From Hericium rajendrae (Eukaryota; Basidiomycota; Agaricomycetes; Russulales; Hericiaceae), in NCBI GenBank assembly GCA_033439255.1, contig CM065883.1, forward strand, positions 3,038,001 through 3,102,000: DNA of 64,000 nucleotides. The letters run 5' to 3'. A program made the position numbers and the translations under genes. The notes under the pieces were generated by a model. That model did no database searches. It was not told the DNA's origin and saw only the letters and a list, made by a program, of their open reading frames with translations. Numbering within the stretch: the first letter of the stretch is position 1; the number at the start of each line of letters is the position of its first letter. This document shows positions 11,348 to 23,142 of this stretch, piece by piece.

Positions 11348-13871
11348 ATGCGTCCCTCGTGCTTGGTCGGTCTCGCATCTGTGCTGCTTGCACGCCTCGT
11401 GTCCGCCGCGATTGGCCCGGTCGGCGACTTGACGATCGTGAACAAGCAGCTGGCGCCGGATGGGTACCAGCGGAGGTGTGTCTTGGCGTTCATTTGGAGG
11501 GCCGTTCATTGATGTGTCGTCTAGCACCGTTCTTGCGGGGGACACCTTCCCGGGCCCGCTCATCCGCGGGAACAAGGTGCGCGTCGATATCACCTAGATT
11601 TGCCATTCTCGCTCATCGCGCCTAGGGCGACAACTTCCAGATCAACGTGCACAACAACCTGACCGACCCGAGCATGGACCTCGTCACGTCCATCGTACGC
11701 TCCATACCTCCATTCCATATACCGTGTCCTGACGCTCGTCTGCAGCACTGGCACGGCATCGACATGCACCACTCGAGCTTCATGGACGGCGCCGCCTTCG
11801 TGACCCAGTGCCCGATCGTCCCGGGCGGCTCGTACCTCTACAACTTCACCGCGCGCGAGCAGGCGGGCACGTTCTGGTACCACTCGCACTACAGCGACCA
11901 GTATTGCGATGGGCTGCGGGGGCCGCTCGTGATATACGATCCGGAGGACCCGCACAAGGATCTGTACGACGTGGACGATGGTAAGCGTTGCTTGGCAGCT
12001 TTGAGGGTGCTTTTGGCTTATATACGCGTGTAGAGAGCACTGTCATTACTCTTTCGGACTGGTATATTTTCCAAGGGCCGGTGCTTCGGTTGCAGTAAAC
12101 TAATCTTCGCACCATTCAGGTATCACTACATGTCGCCGAACGCGCCTGCTATTCCGTGCGTCTCTGTCTCTTAAATTCGCAATATCGTGTCTGAAAATAC
12201 TACAGGAGCCCCTCGTCCGCCCTGATCAACGGAAAGGGCCGCTGCATGGACAACGGCACGACCCTCGCGGACAGCTCGCTCGCGGTCATCAACGTCGAGC
12301 CGGGCAAACGGTCCGTCGATCCCATCTCACACACGTCGCGCGGCTCAGCTCATCCACTGCCACTGTTTGCTAGGTACCGCTTCCGCCTGGTGTCGATGTC
12401 GTGCGACTCGCACTTTGTGTTCTCGATCGATAAGCACGCGATGACGATCATCGAGGTCGACGGCAGCAGTGTGGAGCCGCTGAAGGTCGATTCTATCACT
12501 ATTTATCCAGGTTAGTCGGTATCTTTGCGCAAAAGGGATACGTGGCTCATGGAACTTTCAGCGCAACGGTACTCCTTCATTGTATGTCCCGTTTTAACGT
12601 CCATCACGCGCGTACGCATATAACACTAAACATCTCTAGCTTGAAGCAAACCAGCCTGCGGACAACTACTGTGAGCCTTCCTCACCCTCTGTGCTTATCG
12701 CCCGTGCTTACTCCGTCCTCCCAGGGATGCGCTCGCTCCCGAGCGCGCCCATCGCGCAGATCACGGACAGCGGCGTGAACTCCGCGATCCTGCGCTATCA
12801 GGGCGCGCCGCACGCCGAGCCAACGACGCAGCAGATCAACAGCACGCTGCCGCTCGTCGAGACGAATCTGCATGTGCGTCTCCCTTTCCTCGAGCATCGC
12901 GACATCGACCTGATATTGTGCCTCGCTATGTTAGCCGCTGGTGCCCTCACCCGTGGTACGTTGCTAATACGAAGACATCTTCCAGACGCTGATTCCCATA
13001 AAACAGCCCGGCAAGCCCGAATACGGCGGCGTCGACAAAAGCATCCGCCTCGACGTGACCTTCGTGCGTCTCCCTCCCCTCCGCCCTGCGCGCTCTAACC
13101 CCGCGCAGGACGGCAAGCTTTTCCTCGTGAACAACGCCACGTTCAAGGCGCCCGAGGTGCCCATCCTGCTGCAGATCCTGAGCGGCACGACGAGGCCGCA
13201 GGACCTGCTCCCGTCGGGCAGCGTCTACGGCCTGCAGCGCAACCAGACCGTCGAGGTCACGATCCCCGGCGGCGTCATTTCGCTTCCGGTGCGTGCTGCC
13301 TATCCTTCTCATCGCACGAAGCTGACCCCGCATGCAGCACCCGATTCATCTGCACGGCGTAAGCGCTTTTGTTTATCTTGTTTGAGCGGCGAGGCTGAGG
13401 GAGTGTAGCACTCGTTCTACGTCGTAAAGAGCGCGGGGAACAGCTCGTTCAACTTTGAGAACCCCGTGCTGCGCGATACAGTCGCGATGGGCGCCGAAGC
13501 GGGCGACGACGTCGTCATCCGCTTCGTCACCGACAACCCCGGCCCGTGGATCATACACTGGTGCGCTCCCCTTCCCTCGTGTGTGCGCATTTGCTGATGT
13601 GAGCAGCCATATCGATTGGCATTTGTCTGCGTACGTGTCTTGTGTCGTAATGGTGCGATGGGGCGAGTGCTGATGCATGATGTGTTTGGTGTAGCGGGTT
13701 CGCGGCGGTTCTGGCGGAGGATATTGAGGATGTGGCGGCGGATCAGGATGCGCCTGGTGCGTGCTGTTTCTAACGCTCGGGTGCGCAATGGTTGACTGGT
13801 CTGTTCCAGAGTCGTGGAAGCAGCTCTGTCCCGCGTACGATGCGTTCAAGAACGAGACACAAGGGCAATAG
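11348..13871 (+). CDS. Laccase (multicopper oxidase, EC 1.10.3.2)
   Basis: A secreted blue copper enzyme that oxidises phenols while reducing oxygen to water, acting outside the cell in lignin and pigment chemistry. The signal peptide is [20 protein letters not shown]. All four copper signatures are present: HWHGID (11746), [18 protein letters not shown] (about 11872), HPIHLHGHSF (13338, interrupted by an intron) and [12 protein letters not shown] (about 13550-13700, split by two introns). The type-1 copper Cys is followed ten residues later by Phe, the usual mark of high-redox laccases. About 18 short introns divide the gene. After HWHGI the sequence continues [10 protein letters not shown] rather than the commoner FQ-x-G-T, so this is a divergent member. 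Stop TAG is at 13869-13871. Several N-x-T/S sites suggest glycosylation. Confidence 0.93.
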
Positions 13872-14388
13872 ACGCGGGACGCGCGCATCGGCACCGCAAG
13901 ACGTGCTTTGGACACTTTGCTATCGTCGGCATAACTTATTCGGGTTCTATACCTTACAGCATTCCATCGCTAAACGCCTCGGCATCCTGGGACGGATATC
14001 TCTCACCTACGGTCTTTTTACGCACGACGGACTCACGAGCAGTACTACGTAGAAACGGACTTGGATTTGAATATTTTGGTACTGTTGTCATAATTTATGT
14101 TGTTCTCCGGCGATATAGTACAGAGTCCCTGCTCTACTAGTGTAGGCATCCCTAAATACTTCGACCTTGCTTTGATCTCTAGAGAATGGGTAGTCGCTCG
14201 CTCTTTTGTTTAGGCCTTCCTCGAAACATTCTATGGATTTGTTTCTGTGATCTCTACGATACCGCACCCGCAGCGAGCGTGAGAAAGCGCACGGCAGGTG
14301 ACCTCGGCGCCTATCTTATCACAGCGGATATGATTTGGGCTTTGCGATTCTCTCATCCTACTGGCTGGACGCCGCCTTGACGCACCCA
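13872..14388. other. Intergenic between laccase and NF-YC gene
   Basis: No gene supported. It contains the laccase 3' flank and the promoter of the histone-fold gene. An upstream in-frame ATG at 14335 would lengthen the NF-YC product by 18 residues; I prefer 14389. Confidence 0.4.
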
Positions 14389-15190
14389 ATGACCAACAAG
14401 CCGTACGTCCAATCAGGCGAGCCGCTGCACGAATTCCTGCGCTCGTTCTGGCAGCGCCAGGTCGATGCCGCCGAGCAGGACACCCCCGACTACCGCCACC
14501 CCCCGCTGCCCCTCGCCCGCATCAAGAAGGTCATGAAGAGCGACCCCGACGTCAAGGTCCGTGCGCTGCACTCTTTTCCATACGTGACTCTGACGAGCGC
14601 ATGCGTTGGACAGATGATCGCTGCGGACGGTGAGTGCCCCTCCGCGTCGCCGACCGCGCGCTGACACCGCGCAGCGCCCATCCTCTTCTGCAAAGCCTGC
14701 GAGAGTGCGTTTCCCTTCCCTCCTCCGTCCTTCCACGGGTGTAAGGCGTTGACCGGGCGGGCAGTCTTCATCGCAGAGATCACCGCGCGCGCGTTCATCA
14801 TCGCAGACTCGAACAAGCGGCGCACGCTCTCGCGCGCAGACATCGCCAAGGCGCTCAACAAGAGCGACCAGTTCGACTTCCTCATCGACATCGTCCCGCG
14901 CGAGGAGCCGTTCGCGGCCGCCGGCACCTCCGCGAAGGCTGCGGGCAAGAAATCCGCGAAGGTACGTGCGCGTGCTGCTTGTGCGGGGCGGGCGGGTGCT
15001 GAAGTGTGTAGGGCGCGGAGGAGCCGCTTGAGCTCGAGGGGGGCGAGGAGGAGGCGGGCGGGATGCCGTCTGCGGCGGTGCTCGATCATGTATGTGCTGA
15101 GTTTTCGTTGGGATGTAAGCTTACTGGTCGGGACAGCTCCAGTCGCTGCTGAATTCGTCGCCGGGGGACGTCGATCGGCCCCAGATGTAA
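14389..15190 (+). CDS. HAP5: CCAAT-binding factor subunit C (NF-YC / HAP5)
   Basis: Exons 14389-14556, 14614-14629, 14675-14704, 14765-14961, 15012-15089 and 15137-15190 give 180 residues. The histone fold is almost textbook [24 protein letters not shown], then [19 protein letters not shown], then [20 protein letters not shown] and [16 protein letters not shown] pairs with NF-YB (HAP3) and then NF-YA (HAP2) to bind CCAAT boxes in the nucleus. The region before the fold ([10 protein letters not shown]) is also typical. Two tiny exons of 16 and 30 bases are needed to complete the fold. The tail is acidic ([15 protein letters not shown]). The partner subunits are not in this window. Confidence 0.92.
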
Positions 15191-16385
15191 TTTATCACCT
15201 GTGCTCTGCTGTCCATAGACGTCGCTTCTTTTGTTATCCATTATTTCGCTATTAGTTAGGTCTTGTCTTGTCTGCTGTGTCGCTGCTGTACGCCGGTGCG
15301 TGTTGTCTTTGGTTACTGGGCTTGGGTGGATGCTGATTGCATGATGTTTTTAGGAAATATCTCCGCTCATTTATTTATACGTATAGCTGGACCGTACTGC
15401 CGCTTGGATTATTAGATTGTCTGCTTATTGTATGCAATGACAACGTCCCGTCAAGAATTTCTGCAGAGCATGGCTTCTGAACTTATATGATTGGTAATCG
15501 TTCCGAAAGAGCCATAGCTGCATATCATGTGAACTGCGAAAGCAAGGGTATATGGACGAATCAAAGAAGAGGCCTACACAAGCGTACTGAAGACTGCAGT
15601 TACGAATGGGCGATACGATGGAGGAGACATTCACCATAAATACAGCTGAGATGTTGATGTTGCCTATTCTGGTGCTCGCATGTGTCTTCTCTTTGATCAG
15701 CCGTTTGCCCGGGGACTGGTCGCCCTCTGGTTGCACGAAAGCAACGCTCACCAGTCCATATGGCATGCTGTGAAACGACGCCTGAGGGTCTCAAACACAG
15801 AGCTCGGCCTCGTCGTCTGTCGGGCCCGCAGATAGCTGGACTCAGTTTTCCGGTCTCCGAGTCCCTGAACGCATGACAGATGTGCGCCTTCAGCGCCCTC
15901 CTCCATGTCCAGGAACTGGCATGCCATTCCATAAGTAATTCTATGTACACAACTTGGGCCTGTTCAGGTCTGTTCCTCGACATCCGGGACAGAGCCGAGC
16001 CGGGTGGAATGAATTGACGACATATTGCTTGGCGGCGGGGCAGGCACCGCCGGGCCGAGATCGGTAAGCTTCCTATTTAGAGTCACCGTCGCGACGCACC
16101 CACCGAGTCAGGAATCCTGCATACTTTGCTCTCCTTGTATCCTACCACCATCGCATTACACGCTGACCATCGCGTTTTGCTGTACAGAGCAATCCATTTG
16201 CCATTCCATTGTGAGTTTTGTTGTGCTTTCGTCGGTAGAGATCCGCGACCTCATCGTCTCCCGCGCGTCTTATCTACTAGGAGCCCGCAAGAAGCAGAAG
16301 CGCAAGAAGACCACTCTCTTCCAAGTTCCCACCAGCACCGAAACACTCTAACCACCCAGAAGCCCATCCATCCACACATCCAACT
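15191..16385. other. Intergenic, 1.2 kb
   Basis: No supportable gene. Minus-strand frames at 15425-15983 lack recognisable composition or splice structure. The last 250 bases are pyrimidine-rich (runs of CCACC and TCTT) and look like the 5' leader of the next gene. Confidence 0.4.
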
Positions 16386-17439
16386 ATGTCCGCAGGCCCT
16401 GCCGCTGCTGCTGCTGCCGCCGCCGCCGAAAAAGACCGCTCCATCTCGCGCGGCCGCGACTTCGTGCGTATCTCCTCCCGCAGCGATAAGCCCCCCCTCC
16501 TGATCCCCTCTCGCATAGCACTCCTCCGGGCGCGGCGGCGCCGGCAACATCCGCCCCTCGCGCGACAACACGCCCGTGCGCGCGTCCCTCGACGGGCCCG
16601 ACGACTTCTCCGTCACGCGCGGGCGCGAGCCCGTCTCCGCGCACGACCTCTCCAAGGTGCGCTTCATTCTGCCTTCTGATGCATCCCGCTGATAGCAAGG
16701 CGCGCAGGTCATCTCGATCGGCCGCGGCGGCGCGGGCAACATCCGCTCGCCCTCGCGCGACACCGCCGAGCGCGCGCCGCTCGCCCAGGGGCCCGAGTAC
16801 GAGCGCGACGTCATCCGCACCGCCGAGCGCGCGCGCGCCGTGGTGCGTCCCCCCTCGCCCCTTATCCACCTACTTATCCCACTCACCCTTTTGTGCGAAC
16901 AGCGCTCCTCCGGCCGCGGCGGCATGGGCAACATCACGCGCTCGCCGAGCGTATCTCAGAGCCGCGAGCGCCCGTCGCTGAGCCGCGAGCGCGCGCGCCT
17001 GTCGCTGAGCCGCGAGCGCTCGGTCTCGCAGAGCCGCGAGCGCTACAGCACGGGCCGCGGCGGCGCGGGCAACATCGTGCCCGGCGACGCGCTCGCGGCG
17101 GACGTCGCGGAGCTGCAGGACGAGGCGCACGTCGCGCACGGCGCGCCCGCGCCCGCGCTGCACAGCACGGGCCGCGGCGGCGCCGCGAACGTGCGCGCGG
17201 GCGCGTCGCCCGGCGTCGAGCCGCCGCCGCATGTGCAGGTGCACGCGCACGAGCTGGAGCACGAGTGGGAGAGCGTGGGGCGGGGCGGGGCGGGGAATAT
17301 CCGGGAGAGGTCGGGGTCGGGGGAGCGTGAGCGTGGGCCGATGGGGCATGGGATTAAGGCGTTGTTGCATCGGGTGGGACGGTCGGGGTCGCGGCCGCGT
17401 GGGGAGGGCGAGCAGGCGGGGCGGAAGGAGGGCGAGTAG
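16386..17439 (+). CDS. DUF3602 (Par32-like) repeat protein
   Basis: Exons 16386-16463, 16519-16656, 16708-16842 and 16903-17439 give 295 residues. At least six copies of an S/I-x-GRGG-A/M/A-GNI motif (SSGRGGAGNI, SIGRGGAGNI, SSGRGGMGNI, STGRGGAGNI, STGRGGAANV, SVGRGGAGNI) are spread through a disordered, Arg/Ser-rich chain. This is the hallmark of DUF3602. The yeast member Par32 is phosphorylated downstream of TORC1 and restrains ammonium transporters. Whether this protein does the same is inference. An Ala run follows the start, and RER/SRER repeats in the middle resemble phosphorylation-prone regions. The C-terminus is basic. Confidence 0.85.
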
Positions 17440-18091
17440 GGCGGGTGGGGTGGGATTGGGGTAAGAAGGTGTTGTGGTTTGTGTGTTGAGTTTTGCTGTA
17501 GCTTATGAGGTGCGGGTGTCTCCGGTCCGCTTTATGTATTTCCGGGTGTACGTTTCCTCTGCTCGGGATGATTGTATTTTATTTGTGTTACTTATGGCGA
17601 AGATTTATTGTAGCCTTTTCTTATTTCAGTTTGAATGGATTTGGATTCTCCAGCTCGGGCTCAGGTGTGAAGCCGGACTGTGGCTAACAGGACTAACCTC
17701 GCCATGCTTTTCACAGGTTGCTGTCGCCTTCACCATAGCCCTCATAGCCAGTTCGTCCCATATCAACCCCATATCGGATGTCTATTACTCATTCTCATAG
17801 TTCCAGAACGTCACAGATACAGAGCGATATGGTCCCATGTCCACAGCGTATGGCAGCCGCTGGTTCTCGAGCCAAGCAGTCGAGCAGCTCGTTGCCCCTC
17901 CGGAGAAACCTCGGAGAAACTGTGAACGGTGTTATCCACGGCCTACCATTCATCGAACGTCCGTCGCAGCACTCGAGACGTACGAAACGAGTCATATGAG
18001 CACGGGTGACGAGACAAGCACCGCCGCCTCTGATCAGGATAAAAGCCCGCTTGCTCCCAGGCTGCCTCTCCCCTAGTATCCCCCGCCCCGC
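17440..18091. other. Intergenic between DUF3602 and DUF1479 genes
   Basis: No gene seen. T-rich 3' flank of the DUF3602 gene, then the promoter of the DUF1479 gene. Confidence 0.4.
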
Positions 18092-19896
18092 ATGTCCGCC
18101 TTGAACCGCGTCACTCTGTTGGCCTCTCTCGCTCTGCCCGCGGCGCAGCGCCGCATGGCGACGGCCGCGGGCACGCGCGCGCCGAAGGAAGAAGGCAGCA
18201 TCGCGAGCGTCTTCAGCTCGCTCTCCGACAACGCGGGCGCGCTCCCGCTCCCGCCGCGCTTCGCGGCGCTCAAGCGCGAGATGTGGCGCTCAGACCTTGT
18301 TCAGAGCTGGCGCGAGGTGACCGCCGCGCTCGAGGGCGCCGTCGAGGAGGTCGCCGCCAAGGGCGCGGACGTATGTACGCGTGTCCGTCGATGGGGCGGG
18401 GTGCTGATGCTGAATTCACGCAGATTATACCGCGGGTTTCGTATAAGGAGGTTAGGGAGGGGTTTAAGCCGGAGCGGGTCGCGGAGATTAGGAAGAGGGG
18501 GGTGGTTATCGTCGAGGGCGGTGTGCCGAAGGAGGTTGGTTCGTGGCTATGCCAGTCGAGCGGTGTTCATGCTTGCGTGTAGGAGGCGTTGGCGTGGAAG
18601 CAGTCCCTGCGGGAATACATCGCCGCGAACAAGCCCCTAGTCAAAGGTACCCACCCCCCTCCGTGTTCCCAGCGAAGAGCTCATACCCGCGCAGGCTACC
18701 CCGCAGACAACATCCAGGCATTCGAGATCTACAACTCGCCCGCGCAGACCAAAGCCCGCACGCACCCCGCCGTCATCACGACACAGCGCGCGCTGCTCGC
18801 GCTCTGGCACGTCTCGGACCCCGGCTCGCCGCTCAGCCTGCGCACGCCCATCGCGTACTTCGACCGATTCCGCATGCGCACGCCGGGCGACGCCGCGTTC
18901 GTTCTCGGCCCGCACATCGACGGCGGGAGTGTCGAGCGCTGGGAGGACGCCGGGTTCCGGGCGTGCTTTGCGCGGATCCTGGAGGGCCGGTGGAAAGAGC
19001 ACGACCCGTTCGACGCGACGCCGCGCATTGGCGCGAATCAGGATCTGTATCACGCCGCGTAGGCCCCTTTCTATGCGTGTGGCGGAGGAGGAGGCTGATG
19101 TGGGAGTAGGAACCAGTGCTCGATATTCCGCCCGTGGCAGGGCTGGACGTCGCTGTCGCGCACGGGCCCGCGCGAGGGCACGCTGCGCGTGCTGCCGCTG
19201 CTCCCGCTCGCGACCGCATACATCACGCTGCGCCCATTCTTCCGCCCGGGCGCGCGCGGCTGGGAGGTCGACCTCGAGAGCACGGCGTTCCCCGGGAGCA
19301 GGATGGGCAAGACGCAGGAGCTGAGTGATGCGACGCACCCGCATTTGCAGCTCGCGCGGACGATGGTGTCGGCGCCGCGCGTCGAGCCGGGGGGTCAGAT
19401 TTATTGTGAGTGTTGAGTGTGTTTGGTGGGTGGGGTGTGTGCTGATGGGGTAGGGGGTAGGGCATTGTGATGTTGTGCATGCGGTGGAGGGCGTGCATGA
19501 GGGTGCGAGCGACTCGTCGGTGCTTTACATCCCGGCGGTTCCTCTCACGAGCCACAAGTACGTCCGCTCGTCGCGCTGTGTGGCGCTCAGCACATCTCAT
19601 CGTGTGGTCCTTCCAGCGCCAGCTACCTCAGAGACCAGCGCAATAACTTCGTCGCCGGTCTCCCTGCTCCGTACGAATCCAATCTTCTCTGCTATCGCTG
19701 CGTTTCTGATCATGTGCTTCGCAGCGACTTCCCTGGAGGAGAGGGCGAGACCAAGTTCGTGGGGCGCGGTACCGCCGAGGACGCGCATGGCGTCGAGGGC
19801 CGGCGCATGCTTGGCTTTGAGAACTTCGAAATCGCGGGCGGCATGACGGGCGCGGAGAAGTCGCTCGTCGAGGAGGCGAACCAGGTGCTTGCTTGA
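18092..19896 (+). CDS. DUF1479 protein (Fe(II)/2-oxoglutarate dioxygenase-like)
   Basis: A multi-exon gene of roughly 450-480 residues. Exon pieces read in order: start MSALNRVTLLASLALPAAQR; IIPRVSYKEVREGFKPE with RGVVIVEGGVPKE; GYPADNIQAFEIYNSPAQTK; PHIDGGSVERWED; GGWTSLSRTGPREG with FFRPGARGWEVDLEST; HCDVVHAVEGVHEG; and the end FENFEIAGGMTGAEKSLVEE. The HIDGGS and HCDVVH stretches could supply metal-binding His/Asp residues of a cupin-like oxygenase fold. DUF1479 proteins are common in fungi and their substrate is not known. The N-terminus is Arg-containing and acid-free, so mitochondrial import is possible. Exon edges in the 3' third are approximate. Confidence 0.8.
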
Positions 19897-19979
19897 ATGA
19901 CCGTGTCGCTGTAAAGGTTTCAGATCTGTGTAATTTTGTATGCAATGCTATGAATTGTGAGCTTGATGATCAAACGACG

Positions 19980-20090
19980 ATGGTGCGGGAGGTCTACCTC
20001 GACATCACGGTGTTTCCGGGAAGCTTCGTGAGAAAGGCGCAGGAGCTGGGCGGGCGCACGCACCTGCATCTCAGGGAGGCGTATTGAGCT
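19980..20090 (+). pseudogene. DUF1479 C-terminal fragment
   Basis: A short stretch ending in TGA resembles the parent gene at 19270-19345: FPGSFVRKAQELGGRTHLHL here against FPGSRMGKTQELSDATHPHL in the intact gene. It lies just after the intact DUF1479 gene and marks the left end of the first segmental unit. A second such fragment sits at 30050-30210. Confidence 0.6.
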
Positions 20091-20741
20091 GGAAGAGCAG
20101 ATCTACTAAGAATCGTACTTGGATTAAATATACTCTTGGTCCTTGGATGACTGCTGGTGCAAATCAACGTTCGCGGATCCGTTCTTACCATAAGTGCGAA
20201 AGGGTGGATATCATAGAAAGCTGGCCCGTTTCAAGGTTCGAATGTGCTCGAATACAAAGTACTTGAAAGTCAAGGTTGAAGCTTTCAAGTTGCGATTGAC
20301 TGGAGCACTCACTGCAAGCAGCTTAAGCGATTTCTAGTCCTTGAAGTAGACGAAAAGCCAGATTTTTTCAACGAAGTACTTATCATGGATTTATTGTTAT
20401 TGCTCAAGAATGCCGGTGAGATTCAAATGGAAAACTAAGACCTTGTACGAAGATACTTCTGCTCACAATTGAGCGAACGCGTATGTGTGCCAGCTCAAAA
20501 TACCGGGCCGGCTGCAGCCGTCAAGGAGCCCGGCACGCCGGCGACACGGTTCAACACTCCTCACCTCAGTCTCACCTCTGGCCGTCAACGTTGAACGCCA
20601 GTGCAGATTTGTGGGTCTCATAGCTCATCTTTCTCTACAGACGTGTACCTGGCAGGTAAGCATACACTAATGCGAACTCGTTCAGGGTGATCCACTGATC
20701 CTCACAGCCGCGTTGATTTACAGCTTTTTGCTCGTCCTGCG
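20091..20741 (+). promoter_or_regulatory. Upstream region of DSD copy B
   Basis: No gene. The stretch 20155-20205 resembles 30425-30470 of the second unit. The region 20495-20665 (a GCCGG-rich patch, GTCAACGTTGAAC, then GGTAAGCATAC) resembles 41590-41700 upstream of copy C and pieces at 29820-29940 and 59590-59830. The recurring GGTAAGC could be the donor of a non-coding leader exon. Confidence 0.45.
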
Positions 20742-22033
20742 ATGAGACCAGCCTTCAAGCAGCCATCTTCGCTGTTATTTGCACCCAATAGGGTCAATAT
20801 CCTGTGTCTTGGGCATACGCGCTGCTTTTCTATCCCTATCTCCTCCTCACGATCCTTCACGCACGACTCGGACAACGCAAAGTCGTTTCATGTTCCCTGT
20901 ACAAACGTATGTTCAATAGTGTCTCAAACCCATTTTCGGAAGCTCTGGAGACTGATGGTGTATACTTTTTCTGAACACAGGATGCTGCAATGCGCATTGC
21001 AGATGCGCGGTCGAATGCATTGCCTGTCAAACGTGGCCCTCGACCGGAAAGGATCATCAATACCCTTGATCCCAAGCGTCTCAACCCCGGATGCTTCATG
21101 GACCTTTCAGGGATTGGATTTCCCAAGGTACACATTGTGCTCCCGGATCAAGCCCCTGATGACTATCTTCAACTTGTTTACCGCTCGACGGGTGGCCGTC
21201 CCAACAAGAGTCCTAACCCGAGGCGTGTTGAAAAGTTCCCTGCCGGAACGCGCGGATTCCTATATTTTTATGTCCACCCACAAAACCGACTACATTCGCA
21301 GATCCGCTTCCGGGTGACAGAAGACAGCGACCCGGCCAGCTTCGCCCGCGGACACGACCTTCTCTTGGACAAGGGCTACGTGTGGTACCTCCCAGTCGCG
21401 GTCGTCGCCGACCGTGCGTCGACCGACGCCTTGCTGCGCCTCCTCGTCCATGATGGGTTCGTTGACAGCCAAGTCATCTCTGACCTCCGGAACTCAAACA
21501 TGTCCCGCATGCGAGTCAGACGGTCTATCGGCAGCCTGAGCGAACCGTTCGTCGTCGATTTCACGAAGTGTAAACTGGCTTTCACGGTCCCTGCTGAAAG
21601 GCACAAACGAAAACGTCACATCCAGTTTGCTCTGCCCCAATTTATTTTCTGGCGTCCTGGGGGCTGGGGCGAGAAGCTTTATGATGGTGTGTTCCGCCGT
21701 TTTTCATCTGCTCATAGATCTGACCCTCTATCTCGATCTTGTTTTGCAGAAGGATCGGCGCTTTGCAGGTTCGAGCGGTCGACACTGCCACAACACGCAG
21801 GAGAACGCGTAATAGTGATACGCCTTTTGAAGATGCTTGTCCCTCCGAAACTCGTATCTGATCCTCCTCCCATGGAAAAAAGGATGCTGCCGGCCGAAGG
21901 CGAGCTCTTTTGCAAGAAGCGCGACCAGGTGTGGTGTAGGAATCTTGATCAGGACAACATAGTGGCCAGACTCTTACGGGTCCTGTATGATGCCGACGAC
22001 GAGCAGGACGCTGATAATCTTGTCGGACAATGA
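20742..22033 (+). CDS. DSD family protein, copy B (unknown function)
   Basis: Exons 20742-20906, 20981-21686 and 21750-22033 give 384 residues with intact frame and GT-AG borders. The first exon (55 residues) is separate from the conserved body and starts MRPAFKQPSSLLFAPNRVNI. It is basic and acid-free up to residue 40, like a mitochondrial presequence. The body has RIINTLDPKRLNPGCFMDLS, GTRGFLYFYVHPQ, EDSDPASFARGHDLLLDKGY, VRRSIGSLSEPFVVDF, and the C-terminal exon GSALCRFERSTLPQHAGER with LLKMLVPPK and AEGELF. It is tail-to-tail with zinc-finger copy 1, as copy C is with zinc-finger copy 2. Function unknown. Confidence 0.85.
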
Positions 22034-22163
22034 TCCAGTAGTCTCTAGCTATCGTAATGGATTGTTGATTACATGGAGTTGACGAGTAGTCGTCCGCAAA
22101 ACATCTATTGTTACAATCGTAATTCCCTGCTCAAATCTCTCTTAACATGTCCTGAACTTTCTT

Positions 22164-22510
22164 TCATCTCCACAGACACTTTCTTGAATTTACTACTTTA
22201 ATGTCCACTCCACCGTTATCGGCCCAGAGAGTGCCATCTTGCTCAACCGTCTGTGGCGTCCTGCCACCGTCCTGCAACACATCGCTGATCATTACATCGG
22301 GCACAACGGGAGGAGAATAAAGGGCAATTTCGGCATCTCGCAAGGCCCTGATCAGAGGCGCAATGGACTGACCTGCGAGCAGCGAGACATTCGAATCGAC
22401 AGCCAGGAGGCGAGCGCAGCAATGGGCGCTTGTGAAGTTCACGCACCGCGGCCCGGCGATCTCCGCGATGCATGCGGAGGAGATCTCACGCCAATCTTAG
22501 ATCACAAATT
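22164..22510 (-). pseudogene. Possible third open frame between DSD and zinc-finger genes, unit 1
   Basis: A minus frame reads WREISSACIAEIAGPRCVNF, then LLAVDSNVSLLAGQSIAPLI and ADNGGVDIKVVNSRKCLW, ending in TGA near 22164. The composition looks protein-like. The matching DNA in unit 2 (43799-44080) keeps EISSACIAEIAGPRCLNF but then shifts frame. It may be the 3' end of a decayed gene lying downstream of the zinc-finger gene on the same strand. No family recognised. Confidence 0.35.
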
Positions 22511-22511
22511 T

Positions 22512-23142
22512 TAGCATCTCCTCTTTGCAGCTCGACCAAGTCCCCTTCGCCCCACTGGCTCGTGCGCGCGATGGAGCAGCTCTGCTTCCCATGGACGAGC
22601 AATAATTTTTATTGGTGAACAACAGGTGAGCACCGTTCTAACAATGCGATTCACGGTCATGCCAAGGAACGTGTCGCGCAGCCCCCGAACGCGTCCCTGC
22701 TCGATCCGTTGGCAATGACATTGAATAAATACATGTTGCAGGCATATCAGAAATCCATGAAGAACACGCCGGAAACAAGGCAGATGGCGATCGATCAGAA
22801 GGTATCAGGTGACAACGACGCACAAAAATACAGGGATCAACGCGCTCCGGAGCAGCCAGGCAACTGAGGGAAAGAAAAAGAGAAAAAGTATAAAAGAGAA
22901 ATAGAAGGTAACGTCCGTCCAGTGCCACGTATGGCACTGGGGCTCAGCGAGGTCCATTTACCACCAACGCCTCTCGGGAACGTGTTAAACGTCCCCGCCC
23001 TGCCTTACGAAGGCCTGTTGCGTCACCCTCGCACCTTGCGCGGAGGGCCTGTCTTCTCACAAACTTCCTCCCAGCCGCTCCTCCCTGTCTAACATCCTCC
23101 CGTTCACGCCCAGGTCTCCACGTTCTCCCCTCTCATTACCAC
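22512..23142 (-). other. Spacer shared by the units; possible membrane-segment remnant
   Basis: Minus-strand DNA at 22640-22940 is clearly homologous to 44170-44500, including a hydrophobic stretch followed by ERVDPCIFVRRCHL here and ERVDPYVFARRCHL in unit 2. One-base indels put the two copies in different frames over parts of the segment, so a functional protein is doubtful here. A weaker match lies at 62815-62965 near zinc-finger copy 3. Confidence 0.4.

Noticed and set aside
15425-15983. Minus frames between NF-YC and DUF3602 genes
   Set aside because: No motif, mixed composition and no paralogue in the window.
16251-17370. Long antisense frames opposite the DUF3602 gene
   Set aside because: The region is very GC-rich with a strongly biased codon pattern on the plus strand, so long mirror frames are expected; their Arg/Ala composition mirrors the sense repeats.
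18637-19344. 235-codon antisense frame in the DUF1479 gene
   Set aside because: Shadow of the GC-rich sense exons; the sense strand gives the conserved DUF1479 motifs.
22638-22937. Separate small membrane protein gene in unit 1
   Set aside because: One-base indels relative to unit 2 break the shared frame here, so it is reported only as spacer homology.
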